A DNA stretch of 27,735 bases from Planctomycetota bacterium (GTDB lineage Bacteria; Planctomycetota; UBA8108; UBA1146; JAJFFE01), in the NCBI GenBank assembly GCA_020425835.1, contig JAGQRC010000003.1:1-27735 (forward strand). Reading direction: 5' to 3'. A program made the position numbers and the translations under genes. Positions 1 through 7,031 of the stretch are shown piece by piece; position 1 is the stretch's first letter; the number at the start of each line of letters is the position of its first letter. The notes below the pieces were generated by a model. That model ran no database searches. It saw nothing but the letters and a program-made list of their open reading frames with translations, and was not told the origin of the DNA.

Positions 1-828
1 GACCGCGACGGGATGGTCGCCGCCGATGCGACGGACCTCTCGGGTCTGGAGCACCTGCAGGAGCTTGACCTGCATGTGGAGGGGCATCTCCCCGATCTCG
101 TCCAGGAAGATCGTTCCGTTGTGGGCGAGCTCGAACCAACCGCGGCGCGAACGTGTCGCCCCGGTGAAGGCGCCCTCCTCGTGTCCGAACAGCTCGCTCT
201 CCAGGAGGGTCTCGGGGAGGGCGCCGCAGTTGATGGAGATGAACGGGCCTCGCGCCCGCAGGCTCTCGACGTGGATCGCCTTCGCCAGGTGCTCCTTGCC
301 GACCCCGGTCTCGCCGGTGATCAGCAGGGTCGAGTCGGTGTGCACGACCTTGTGAACGATCGAGAGGAAGTCCTGCATGCCGAGAGCGGTCGACGCGAAG
401 TCCGCGAGGCGCGGCTTGCCGGGTGGCTCGGGCGCCACCACCACGCGCGATTGCCGTCGCTCGATCACCGCGACACAGGTGTCGCGCAGGAGCGCGTCGG
501 AAAGGTCGTCGTCGATCACGGCCGATGCTCCCGCGGCGATCCACGACACGCTCTCGGCCCGCGCGGACGCCGCACAGACGACGATTACTTCGGGCGACTC
601 GGGGAGCGATCGCAGTCGACGGACGGCATCGGCGAGTCGTTCGCCGAGGAGTTCTCGGTCGATCACGAACAGATCGGCGCTGCGGCGACCGACCCGCTCC
701 CACAGGGCGCGAGCGGAGGGGGCTCGAAGTCTCTCGACGTGGAAGTCGGAAGGAGCCAGTAGCTCCTCGAGGCGTCGGGCCAGCTCTCGTTCGTTCCCAT
801 CCATGGCGAGCACCACGCGAGCGAGCAC
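1..828 (-). CDS. Sigma-54-dependent response regulator (NtrC family), C-terminus cut by the window edge
   Basis: This is an activator that would remodel sigma-54 RNA polymerase by ATP hydrolysis. In the 276 visible residues, an N-terminal receiver-like domain (about 1-125) keeps an Asp at the end of strand 1 (D10) and a phospho-acceptor-like D57, in the motif DLFVIDREL. The AAA+ domain follows, with Walker A GETGVGK (172-178), the sigma-54 contact loop GAFTGA (219-224) and Walker B GTIFLDEI (238-245). The rest of the AAA+ domain and any HTH domain lie beyond base 1. Start choice: GTG at 826-828 follows an AGGAGATGGAG stretch and places strand 1 normally, but the frame stays open upstream and a GTG at 967-969 is possible. 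Odd point: the receiver seems to lack the conserved strand-5 Lys (sequence VIDDDLSD). The gene is divergent from the small exported protein at 1130. The family call is very secure; the target promoters are unknown. Confidence 0.93.
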   Translation of the reverse strand, partial: MLARVVLAMDGNERELARRLEELLAPSDFHVERLRAPSARALWERVGRRSADLFVIDRELLGERLADAVRRLRSLPESPEVIVVCAASARAESVSWIAAGASAVIDDDLSDALLRDTCVAVIERRQSRVVVAPEPPGKPRLADFASTALGMQDFLSIVHKVVHTDSTLLITGETGVGKEHLAKAIHVESLRARGPFISINCGALPETLLESELFGHEEGAFTGATRSRRGWFELAHNGTIFLDEIGEMPLHMQVKLLQVLQTREVRRIGGDHPVAV

Positions 829-1129
829 GTCATCTCCATCTCCTCGGCGCCTCGAGCGCTCGTCTCCGGCCGGGCCGGAGAAGTCGAGATCGGAGTCGTA
901 GCAGCCGATTTCAAGGTTCGGAGGATGCCGTGTTCCAGAATCGGAGGCAAGGAGTCCGATGTCACCCACGGCGGCCGCGGCGCTGGTCCGGCACCGCGCG
1001 ACGCAGCAACGACTTGAGCACGTTTGTGCCGTCCCGACCGCTTCGGTGAGCCCTTCGCATTCCGACGTCCGCAACCCGCAGTCAACAGTCCGCGGAGGAC
1101 TCCGCGACCTCTCACCGGAAGGGGCCCCC
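829..1129. other. Divergent intergenic region between the sigma-54 regulator and the small exported protein
   Basis: About 300 bases separate two divergent genes, so both promoters should lie here. I looked for a GG-N10-GC sigma-54 promoter and for clear -35/-10 pairs on both strands and found nothing convincing. A short hairpin, CGCGGA-GGAC-TCCGCG, lies at 1091-1106, just upstream of the plus-strand ribosome binding site. If the regulator starts at GTG 967-969 instead of 826-828, part of this stretch is coding. Confidence 0.5.
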
Positions 1130-1603
1130 ATGCGCTCCACGCTACGTGTCCTCGTGACCCTCGTTCTTGCCGCCACCTCGTTCGCGTTCACGGCATGCCC
1201 CGCTTTCGCCGACAAGCCCGGGTCGAAACCTCCGGCGTCGGGATCGAAGGGATCGACGCCGGAGAAGAAGGAATCGTGGGCGGTGGTCCGGGTGGGCGAG
1301 GAGCTCCAAGTGATGTTGTCCACCGAGGTCAAGAAGACCGTCCAGCAGGTCAAGGCGGACTACGAGAAACAGTCCAAGGAGTGGAACGAAGCCCGCGCCG
1401 CAGCGGCGAAGGCGAAGAAGTCCTTCGACACCCCCAAACCGACGAAGCTGGTGGTGAAGGTGCTGAACGCCAAGCTCGAGTCGCGCGAGAAGGCGCTCGA
1501 GTTCAAGGCTCGGGAGGAAGAGAAGGCGAAGAAGGGTGGTAAGGAAGAGCCGAAGAAGGGCAAGAAGGAGGAGCCGAAGAAGGGCAGCGGAGGAGGCCGC
1601 TGA
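1130..1603 (+). CDS. Small exported Lys/Glu-rich coiled-coil protein, unknown function
   Basis: The protein has 157 residues. Its N-terminus ([20 protein letters not shown]...AFA) is a typical signal peptide with likely cleavage after AFA near residue 27. A Cys in FTAC near residue 23 is only a weak lipobox, so a lipoprotein is possible but not favoured. A linker rich in Pro, Ser and Gly follows, then a charged, probably helical segment (about residues 50-130). The tail is a Lys/Glu/Gly run in which KEEPKKG occurs twice before GSGGGR. This start is chosen over upstream in-frame ATGs because GGAAGGGG sits just before it and it opens directly into the signal peptide. I recognise no family. The basic tail could bind an acidic surface polymer, which is speculation. 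It converges on the aldolase gene with 30 bases between stops. Confidence 0.75.
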   Translation: MRSTLRVLVTLVLAATSFAFTACPAFADKPGSKPPASGSKGSTPEKKESWAVVRVGEELQVMLSTEVKKTVQQVKADYEKQSKEWNEARAAAAKAKKSFDTPKPTKLVVKVLNAKLESREKALEFKAREEEKAKKGGKEEPKKGKKEEPKKGSGGGR

Positions 1604-1633
1604 CGGCACCGTCGAAGGCCACCCGAGTTCGAC

Positions 1634-2275
1634 TCACGAGCGAGTGACCTCGGCGAGCATCCGACGCCCGCGCTCTTCGATGCGATCGAAGCGTCCCTCC
1701 TGGATGTCTTCGGGAACGAAGAGCGGGTTGACGAAGCCGACCGCGTAGGCGCCGGCGCGGAGGTAATCGCCGACGTTGTCGAGGTCGACGCCACTGGTCG
1801 GCACGATACGAAGAAAGGGCATCGGTCCGCGGATGGCACTCACTGCGGCGGGGCCGATGCCCGGGGCCGGGAAGAGCTTCTGCAGTGGCGCGCCCGCGCG
1901 GTGGGCGCGGAGCATCTCGGTAGGGGTGTGGGTGCCGGGCATCATCGTGACCCCGAGCCGGTGACTCTCCTCGATGATGGCCTCGTCGACGACGGGGGAG
2001 ACCAGGAACGAGGCGCCCGCTTCGACCGCGGCGCGCGCTTCGTCGATCTCGAGCACGGTGCCGGCGCCGACGATCAGATCATCGCGCCGGGCGAACTCGG
2101 CGATCCGCTCGTAGGCGTTGGGGATCGACAGAGTGAACTCGACGATGCGAAAGCCGGCGCGCACCGCGGCGTCCATCGCGGGTGCGGCGGCCTCCTCGAC
2201 CGGAGTGCGGAGGATGGCCGAGGCGCGAAGTCGGCCGAAGAGCGCGACGAAGTCGTCGGGGGCGAGGCGGTTCAT
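1634..2275 (-). CDS. eda: KDPG/KHG-type aldolase (2-dehydro-3-deoxyphosphogluconate aldolase family)
   Basis: This is a class I aldolase that splits 2-keto-3-deoxy-6-phosphogluconate into pyruvate and glyceraldehyde 3-phosphate in the Entner-Doudoroff pathway; some members use 4-hydroxy-2-oxoglutarate or 2-dehydro-3-deoxy-6-phosphogalactonate. The 213 residues match the usual family length. Visible family landmarks are the early ILRTP segment, the IVEFTL strand with the catalytic Glu, GAGTVL, the PGTHTPTE loop, and LQKLFPA with the Schiff-base Lys. PTSGVDLDNVGDYL followed by GAYAVGF forms the phosphate-binding end. GGGAGACCCC precedes the ATG. It lies 21 bases after the lectin/PNGase-F-like gene on the same strand, so co-transcription is likely. 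No other Entner-Doudoroff gene is visible, so the exact substrate is uncertain. The protein is cytoplasmic. Confidence 0.93.
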   Translation of the reverse strand: MNRLAPDDFVALFGRLRASAILRTPVEEAAAPAMDAAVRAGFRIVEFTLSIPNAYERIAEFARRDDLIVGAGTVLEIDEARAAVEAGASFLVSPVVDEAIIEESHRLGVTMMPGTHTPTEMLRAHRAGAPLQKLFPAPGIGPAAVSAIRGPMPFLRIVPTSGVDLDNVGDYLRAGAYAVGFVNPLFVPEDIQEGRFDRIEERGRRMLAEVTRS

Positions 2276-2296
2276 GGGGTCTCCCGTTCCGCGGGT

Positions 2297-4180
2297 TCAA
2301 CGATCGGTGAGCTGCGCACCCATTCGTCCGGCTGGGATCTCGATCTCGAGGCGCTCCGACTCGCGGTAGACGACGATCGGGACCGTCTCCTTGCCGGCGT
2401 CGACCGCCGCCTTCAAGGCGTCGCGGAGATGATCGACGGAGTCGAGGGTTCGACCGTCGTACTGGGCGAGATAGTCCCCCTTCTTCAGGCCGACCTTCGC
2501 CGCGTTCGAGTCGGCGACGACATCCATCACGCGCACCACCGGGGCGGAGAGCATCTCGCCCGCGTCTCGGTAGAGGATCAAGTAGCTGCGGATCACGTGT
2601 GACGCCTGGGCGACTTCCTGCTCGCTCGGCTTCTCGTCGCTCCCAACGAGGTCGTAGGGCTGCGGCTCGTAGCGGAACTCTGCCGTCGCGCCGGCGACGA
2701 GGCGCGGCGTGAGGTCGATCCACCACGGATGGACGACATCGCCCGGTGCCCAACCGGCGCGGGGGTACTTCCAGGTGCCGTACTGGGGGCGATTCGGGTT
2801 GAGGTAACAGTCGGTCTTCCAGAGCGTGTTCTCGAAGCGTTCCGTCGCCGGCGACTCGGAGGCGATGTCGGGGGTGAAGACCAGCGTGCGCTTCGATGGC
2901 GTGAACTCGCCGACCTGGGAGTGGCCCGTCGTCGTCGTGAAGAGGCGCGCGGCCTTCGCATCCGCCGGGATCGCCACCGTCTTCGGATCGAAGAAGTCCT
3001 GGAAGTGATTCTCGTCGGAGCGGTAGTGCGCGGTGCCCAGCCAGAGCGGAACCACGTGATAGGGTTCGAGCGCGTTCGCTCCGTGGTGGAAGTCGAGGGT
3101 CGCGCTCATCGCGTAGCCGCGGTTCTTGTAGAAGGTCGTCCCCGCGCGGATCTCGAACCGGACGCGACCGGTGAGCCACGGTCTGAAGTGGGTGACGTCC
3201 ACCTCCCAGTGGCACGGCGTCCGGTACGACGTGATGAAGGGGACGATGCCGCGGGGGTTCCCCTCGGTATCCCAGATCGAGACCTCGCCGTTGCGATCCC
3301 ATTCGTCCCACATCTTCCCGCCATCGTGGATGTCGAGGTTCAGGATCACCCGACCGAACGCCCAGTCCAAGGGGGGTAGATCGACCTCGGCCTCGTAGGC
3401 GACCTTCTGGTTGTCGGTCATCACGTGGTGGAAGACCTCGACGCGCAATGGCGGCCGCGCCGCGGTCGTGGGGTCGCTCGCGGTGACCTCGAGGTCCGAG
3501 ACGTCGAAGACGGTCGACACGTCGCCCCGTGTCCCCGCGCCGATCGAGAGTCGCGATTCGTAGGGCGTGAGGCCCGCGATGAACATGCGATCGTAGACGA
3601 GACCTTCCCCGATCTTCACCGTGACCTCGGCACCGCCGATCCCGTGCGCGACCACGATCTCGAGCGGAACCGTCGCGCCGCGAAACTCCTCGGGCGCGAC
3701 GCGCTTGACGATCTCGCGACCGTCCCAGTGGAGGGAGACCTCGCGCTCCGGCAAGCCGAGCACGTTGCCCCACTCCCCGAACGGCTCCTCGTTCGGCGGA
3801 TCGTGGACATCGATCCCGACCGCGAACGACTTCGCGAAGTTCGGCTCGACCCAGCTCCTCGCGAACGGACCCGGCCCGTGGGTTCCGTACTCCGACGTGT
3901 TCAAGAGGACGAATGCGCCGCCGTCACCCCCTTCGTCGATGCGAAGTCGACAGCGGACGGTGACGCGCTCGAAGAGCCCCTCCGCCTGCCGATCGAACGT
4001 CACCGAGTTCGACTGCAACGGCGACTTCGCTTCGTCGAGCAGGTGGATCGTGCCGTCGTCGAGTCGAGGTCCCGAGCCCGCGCCGAACCGGGCGAGGTGC
4101 GTCGGAGAAACATCTTGCGCCCACGCCGAGGTCGAGACGAGGAGCGACAGAACGAGACAGCAGAGGCGCAGAGGCATCAT
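2297..4180 (-). CDS. Secreted lectin-like / PNGase F-like / PDZ protein
   Basis: The protein has 627 residues. A signal peptide (MMPLRLCCLVLSLLVSTSAWA) leads into a concanavalin/LamG-like beta region at about 35-235. A region resembling Flavobacterium peptide-N-glycosidase F follows (about 245-545): DEWDR at 292-296, FITSYR...EVDVTHF, then TWKYPRAGWAPGD, which parallels PNGase F NWAPDRAGWCPG. Aligned from memory, D295 matches catalytic D60 and E425 matches E206, but the E118 position looks like Gly, so N-glycan amidase activity is not assured. A PDZ domain (about 545-620, ending in VPIVVYRESERLEIEIP) closes the protein, an unusual addition. ATG 4178-4180 is preferred over 4225 because GCGGAG precedes it and it opens the signal peptide. 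The aldolase gene follows after 21 bases. Possible roles are glycoprotein processing or carbohydrate binding outside the cytoplasm. Confidence 0.85.
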   Translation of the reverse strand: MMPLRLCCLVLSLLVSTSAWAQDVSPTHLARFGAGSGPRLDDGTIHLLDEAKSPLQSNSVTFDRQAEGLFERVTVRCRLRIDEGGDGGAFVLLNTSEYGTHGPGPFARSWVEPNFAKSFAVGIDVHDPPNEEPFGEWGNVLGLPEREVSLHWDGREIVKRVAPEEFRGATVPLEIVVAHGIGGAEVTVKIGEGLVYDRMFIAGLTPYESRLSIGAGTRGDVSTVFDVSDLEVTASDPTTAARPPLRVEVFHHVMTDNQKVAYEAEVDLPPLDWAFGRVILNLDIHDGGKMWDEWDRNGEVSIWDTEGNPRGIVPFITSYRTPCHWEVDVTHFRPWLTGRVRFEIRAGTTFYKNRGYAMSATLDFHHGANALEPYHVVPLWLGTAHYRSDENHFQDFFDPKTVAIPADAKAARLFTTTTGHSQVGEFTPSKRTLVFTPDIASESPATERFENTLWKTDCYLNPNRPQYGTWKYPRAGWAPGDVVHPWWIDLTPRLVAGATAEFRYEPQPYDLVGSDEKPSEQEVAQASHVIRSYLILYRDAGEMLSAPVVRVMDVVADSNAAKVGLKKGDYLAQYDGRTLDSVDHLRDALKAAVDAGKETVPIVVYRESERLEIEIPAGRMGAQLTDR

Positions 4181-4546
4181 GAGGGCTCCGCTCGAGGGTG
4201 ACGGTGGGACCGCAACTTGGGCCACAGCTTAACCCAACCGGGTCGAGGATGCCGAGACGCCATCGGAGTCGGCGCTCCGCGAGTCGGGGCACGAGCTCGA
4301 TCCAGGACCGTCGGGCCCACGGAACAGGATCGTCGCCAACACGTCTCTTGCGCCGGTTGTGACCCATCTCTCGGATTCCGGGTCACCACTAACACGAAGA
4401 GTCGATCAGGCCTCGGAGGCGAACGCGCTATGGGCCGCGGCTGCGACTCGCCTCTCCGCGTTCTGCGTACGACGGGCCCACGACCGGTCGCGTTGACCGC
4501 CTACAGGAGTCTTGCGGCTCGACGGACCACCATGACAAGGAGTCCC
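4181..4546. other. Divergent intergenic region with a small palindrome
   Basis: These 366 bases lie between two divergent genes. A TTGGG-N11-CCCAA dyad lies at 4217-4237, about 37 bases upstream of the minus-strand start. TTGACC at 4493-4498 could be a -35 element for the plus-strand gene, but no acceptable -10 follows at normal spacing. An open plus-strand frame crosses the region. I treat it as non-coding because the start at 4547 has both a ribosome binding site and a signal peptide. Confidence 0.45.
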
Positions 4547-6016
4547 ATGAGGCACCCCCATACTCTGCTGCTCGCGAGAGCGGCGTCGATCACGCTATTG
4601 ATTCTCGGAGTCAGCTCTCCGTCTCCGGCGCAGGCCTCGATCCCGATCCCGATCCCGCAACCTGGGTTCGGGTGGATCATGAGGCAAGTCTCCATGCATC
4701 AGAACGGAGGCACCTATGGGGAGGGTGAAGAGCTCGCCACCGTAGAAACCGAGCAGTTCGTGATCTCGGTCTGTCGGACGCGTCCATACCAATTCAGTCC
4801 GAGCCAGGGAGGTAACTTCCTTCTCTATCGCAAGATCTTCAAGAACCAGATGCAAGCGGTGGTCAAAGTGTTCGCAATCGGTCCCACCATGTTTCGCGGA
4901 GAGGCCGAGTGTTCCTTGACTCTCAGTCACGACGGGGCACACGTGCTGATCGCGACCAACCAGATGGTCGGCTTCGGGACCGTTCCCGAGATGATGTTGG
5001 TCATGAAGATCGACATCTCGAGCGATGCCATCGTCTGGGGGCGTCGCTACCAGTTCGGGTCCTTCGACGTCGACGAGGTCTCAGGCCTCGAGATCGTGCC
5101 CGCCTACACCTCGACCGGCGCGGCGTCGGGTTACGCCGTCGTCGGGAGCGGGAGGGCGGAGTTCCCCCTCGGCCAGGGATTCACGCTCTTCGCGTTCAAG
5201 CTGGACGAGTCCGGGACTCCCCTGTGGCAGAACGTCATGTCGTTGCCCGGAGCGACGCAGATCACTGACGCGGAGTCCCACAACAGGAACGTCCGCATGG
5301 TGGGTCACAACGAGTTCGGCAACATCGTCGTTCAGAGGGTGAACACGGACACGGGGGACTTCGGCAACGTCTCCTGGTTCAGCATCCCGGACCAGTTCCT
5401 CCACGATCCAGCGATCTCGCTCAACGTGGAGTCGGACGTTCTGCACGGGTACTTCCTGTCCTTCTCGCGGAGTTCGGGTGCGTTGGAACCCATCGTGATG
5501 CGGGCGAAAAACAACGGTACTCCGGTTTGGAGTCGTCGACTCAGCGAGTGCGGCCTCGCCATCGGCGTCGTCTCATCCGGATCCGAAGTATACGCACTCG
5601 CCGAAACCGGAAGCCCAACCGGGCAGGTCTCGACCTACAAGCGACTCGCCTTGGACAAGAACACCGGTGATCTCGTACCGGGGATGAGTGTCTCGACCGT
5701 GATTCCATCTCCGTTGGCCGCGATGAAGGCGTACTCGTTCGACAGGGGGTACCAGTCGCGACTTCTCATTACGGCGAACGACTTCGAGTTCAATGCGCTG
5801 GATCGATGGGCCGTGTACAAGGAGAACGCGGGTCTGCTCATCGGGGTCCCGAACTACTATGACTGTCCGGATAGCCACGAGTACGGGTCGATCCCGATCG
5901 TTGTCGATCACGAGATGGTCGGCAAGGGGCTTCACGATCCGCAGCTCTCATCCGAGGTGCACTGGCCGCCGATCTTCTCCCCCTTCGTCGTCGTGGAGGA
6001 ATGCTCCGCGTACTGA
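4547..6016 (+). CDS. Exported protein with propeller-like strand repeats, unknown function
   Basis: The protein has 489 residues. A signal peptide (MRHPHTLLLARAASITLLILGVSS..., ending near AQA) is followed by an IPIPIP linker. The body alternates short beta-strand segments such as MLVMKIDISSDAIVWGRRY, FTLFAFKLDESGTPLWQNV and PIVMRAKNNGTPVWSRRL. These share a pattern of hydrophobic strand, Asp/Asn-Gly turn, then P(L/V)W, which suggests a beta-propeller or WD/delta-60-like fold, though I cannot assign a family. ATG 4547 is chosen because AAGGAG lies five bases upstream; ATG 4532 is weaker. Two 60-base lines that I counted in this gene have 58 and 60% GC, against 67% in one line of the gene at 10369-13182, so it may be of different origin. 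Its neighbours are divergent on the left and convergent on the right, so it is probably monocistronic. Confidence 0.75.
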   Translation: MRHPHTLLLARAASITLLILGVSSPSPAQASIPIPIPQPGFGWIMRQVSMHQNGGTYGEGEELATVETEQFVISVCRTRPYQFSPSQGGNFLLYRKIFKNQMQAVVKVFAIGPTMFRGEAECSLTLSHDGAHVLIATNQMVGFGTVPEMMLVMKIDISSDAIVWGRRYQFGSFDVDEVSGLEIVPAYTSTGAASGYAVVGSGRAEFPLGQGFTLFAFKLDESGTPLWQNVMSLPGATQITDAESHNRNVRMVGHNEFGNIVVQRVNTDTGDFGNVSWFSIPDQFLHDPAISLNVESDVLHGYFLSFSRSSGALEPIVMRAKNNGTPVWSRRLSECGLAIGVVSSGSEVYALAETGSPTGQVSTYKRLALDKNTGDLVPGMSVSTVIPSPLAAMKAYSFDRGYQSRLLITANDFEFNALDRWAVYKENAGLLIGVPNYYDCPDSHEYGSIPIVVDHEMVGKGLHDPQLSSEVHWPPIFSPFVVVEECSAY

Positions 6017-6356
6017 TTCGAGGATGGCGTCCAAGTCGAGGTCCTCGTTCGCTCGCCTGCGGGAGAGAGGCGAGGACCGAGCTCTCCTTCCTGCTCGCGA
6101 TGGCGACGACCCACTCCGTCTCGGGGTCCGACAGCTCCCGGGGGCCAGCGCACCCCGGAGAAGCTCGGCCCATCCGCCAATTTGACTGCGTTCCTCCGGA
6201 TGAGTCGCCTCGGCAGCTGCCGAAGCGGCCGAATCGTCGTGTCCTCGGATTTTCGACACGAAGGCAGTGACCAACGGACTGCGATGTTGAAGCCGGGCTC
6301 TCGAGTGAACCGTCGCGAGGACTCGGACGCCTCACTCGGTCGGAGTCGTTCTCGCG
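6017..6356. other. Convergent intergenic region
   Basis: These 340 bases lie between the stops of two convergent genes. I see no gene with a plausible start and ribosome binding site. GTCCTCG (6041-6047) can pair with CGAGGAC (6071-6077) and might terminate the plus-strand gene, but the 23-base loop makes this weak. The hairpin near 6315-6355 is listed separately. Confidence 0.5.
6315..6355 (-). terminator. Possible terminator after the response regulator gene
   Basis: GCGAGGACTC (6315-6324) can pair with GAGTC (6343-6347) and CTCGC (6351-6355), with a three-base bulge. It sits directly after the stop codon of the response regulator on the minus strand. No T-run follows, as is common in high-GC genomes, so termination is inferred from position and pairing only. 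Confidence 0.35.
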
Positions 6357-7031
6357 TCAGTCCACCAGTCGATAACCCTCGCCGTACGCAGTCAGCAAGT
6401 AGCGCGGTCGCTTGGGATCCACCTCGATCTTGCGGCGGAGTTTCACGATGTGGTGGTCGACCAGTCGATCGCGGGGTTTGGCGGGGACGTCCCACACTTC
6501 GCGCAGCAAGGTCTCGCGATCGACGACCCGACCGCGGTGACGCACGAGGATCCGGAGCACTTCGGCTTCGTGATGGGTGAGCGTCTCGGACGTGCCGGCG
6601 CGCACCACCGTGAGACCCGCGAGATCGATGACGGCATCGCCGAGTCGAATCGGCTCGAGTGGGGAGGTCGGTGCGCGACGGAGGAGCGCGCGGACGCGCG
6701 CGAGGAGCTCGGAGCGGCCGAACGGTTTGGCGACGTAGTCATCGGCACCGAGGTCGAGACCTCGGACCTTGTCGCGCTCCTCGGTTCGCGCGGAGATGAT
6801 CAGGATCGGCACGGCGGCATCGCGCCGACGCACTTCGCGACAGATCGTGAAGCCGTCGACGCCGGGCAGCATGATGTCGAGGAGCAGCAGATCGAAGGAC
6901 TCGGATGTCGCACGTGCGAGCGCTCGCTCCCCGTCGCGCTCGGAGAGGACCGTGTAACCGTCCGCCTCGAGATTGTCCGCGAGGATGAACGCGAGATCGG
7001 GGTCGTCCTCGATCACCAGGATTCGGGTCAT
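6357..7031 (-). CDS. OmpR/PhoB-family response regulator
   Basis: The protein has 224 residues and is a DNA-binding output regulator. The receiver domain (1-115) has the acidic pair D9/D10, phospho-acceptor D52 in LLLLDIMLPG, S80 in ILIISAR and K102 in VAKPF, so it should be fully phosphorylatable. A winged-helix domain follows (about 125-224), with LTHHEAEVLRILV and the C-terminal TAYGEGYRLVD hairpin. ATG 7029-7031 is chosen because it overlaps the kinase stop codon as ATGA and starts directly at the receiver strand; an upstream in-frame ATG at 7082 would add 17 residues from inside the kinase gene. It is the last gene of the toroid-kinase-regulator cluster and should be phosphorylated by the kinase encoded immediately upstream. 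Confidence 0.95.
   Translation of the reverse strand: MTRILVIEDDPDLAFILADNLEADGYTVLSERDGERALARATSESFDLLLLDIMLPGVDGFTICREVRRRDAAVPILIISARTEERDKVRGLDLGADDYVAKPFGRSELLARVRALLRRAPTSPLEPIRLGDAVIDLAGLTVVRAGTSETLTHHEAEVLRILVRHRGRVVDRETLLREVWDVPAKPRDRLVDHHIVKLRRKIEVDPKRPRYLLTAYGEGYRLVD

Noticed and set aside
4217..4546. N-terminal extension of the propeller-like protein from an ATG at 4217
   Set aside because: The extension would bury the signal peptide more than 100 residues in. ATG 4547 has AAGGAG at ideal spacing.
6269..6282. CAACGGACTGC near 6272, resembling one end of the MITE-like element
   Set aside because: Only about 11 bases match, with no second end nearby, so chance is the simplest explanation.
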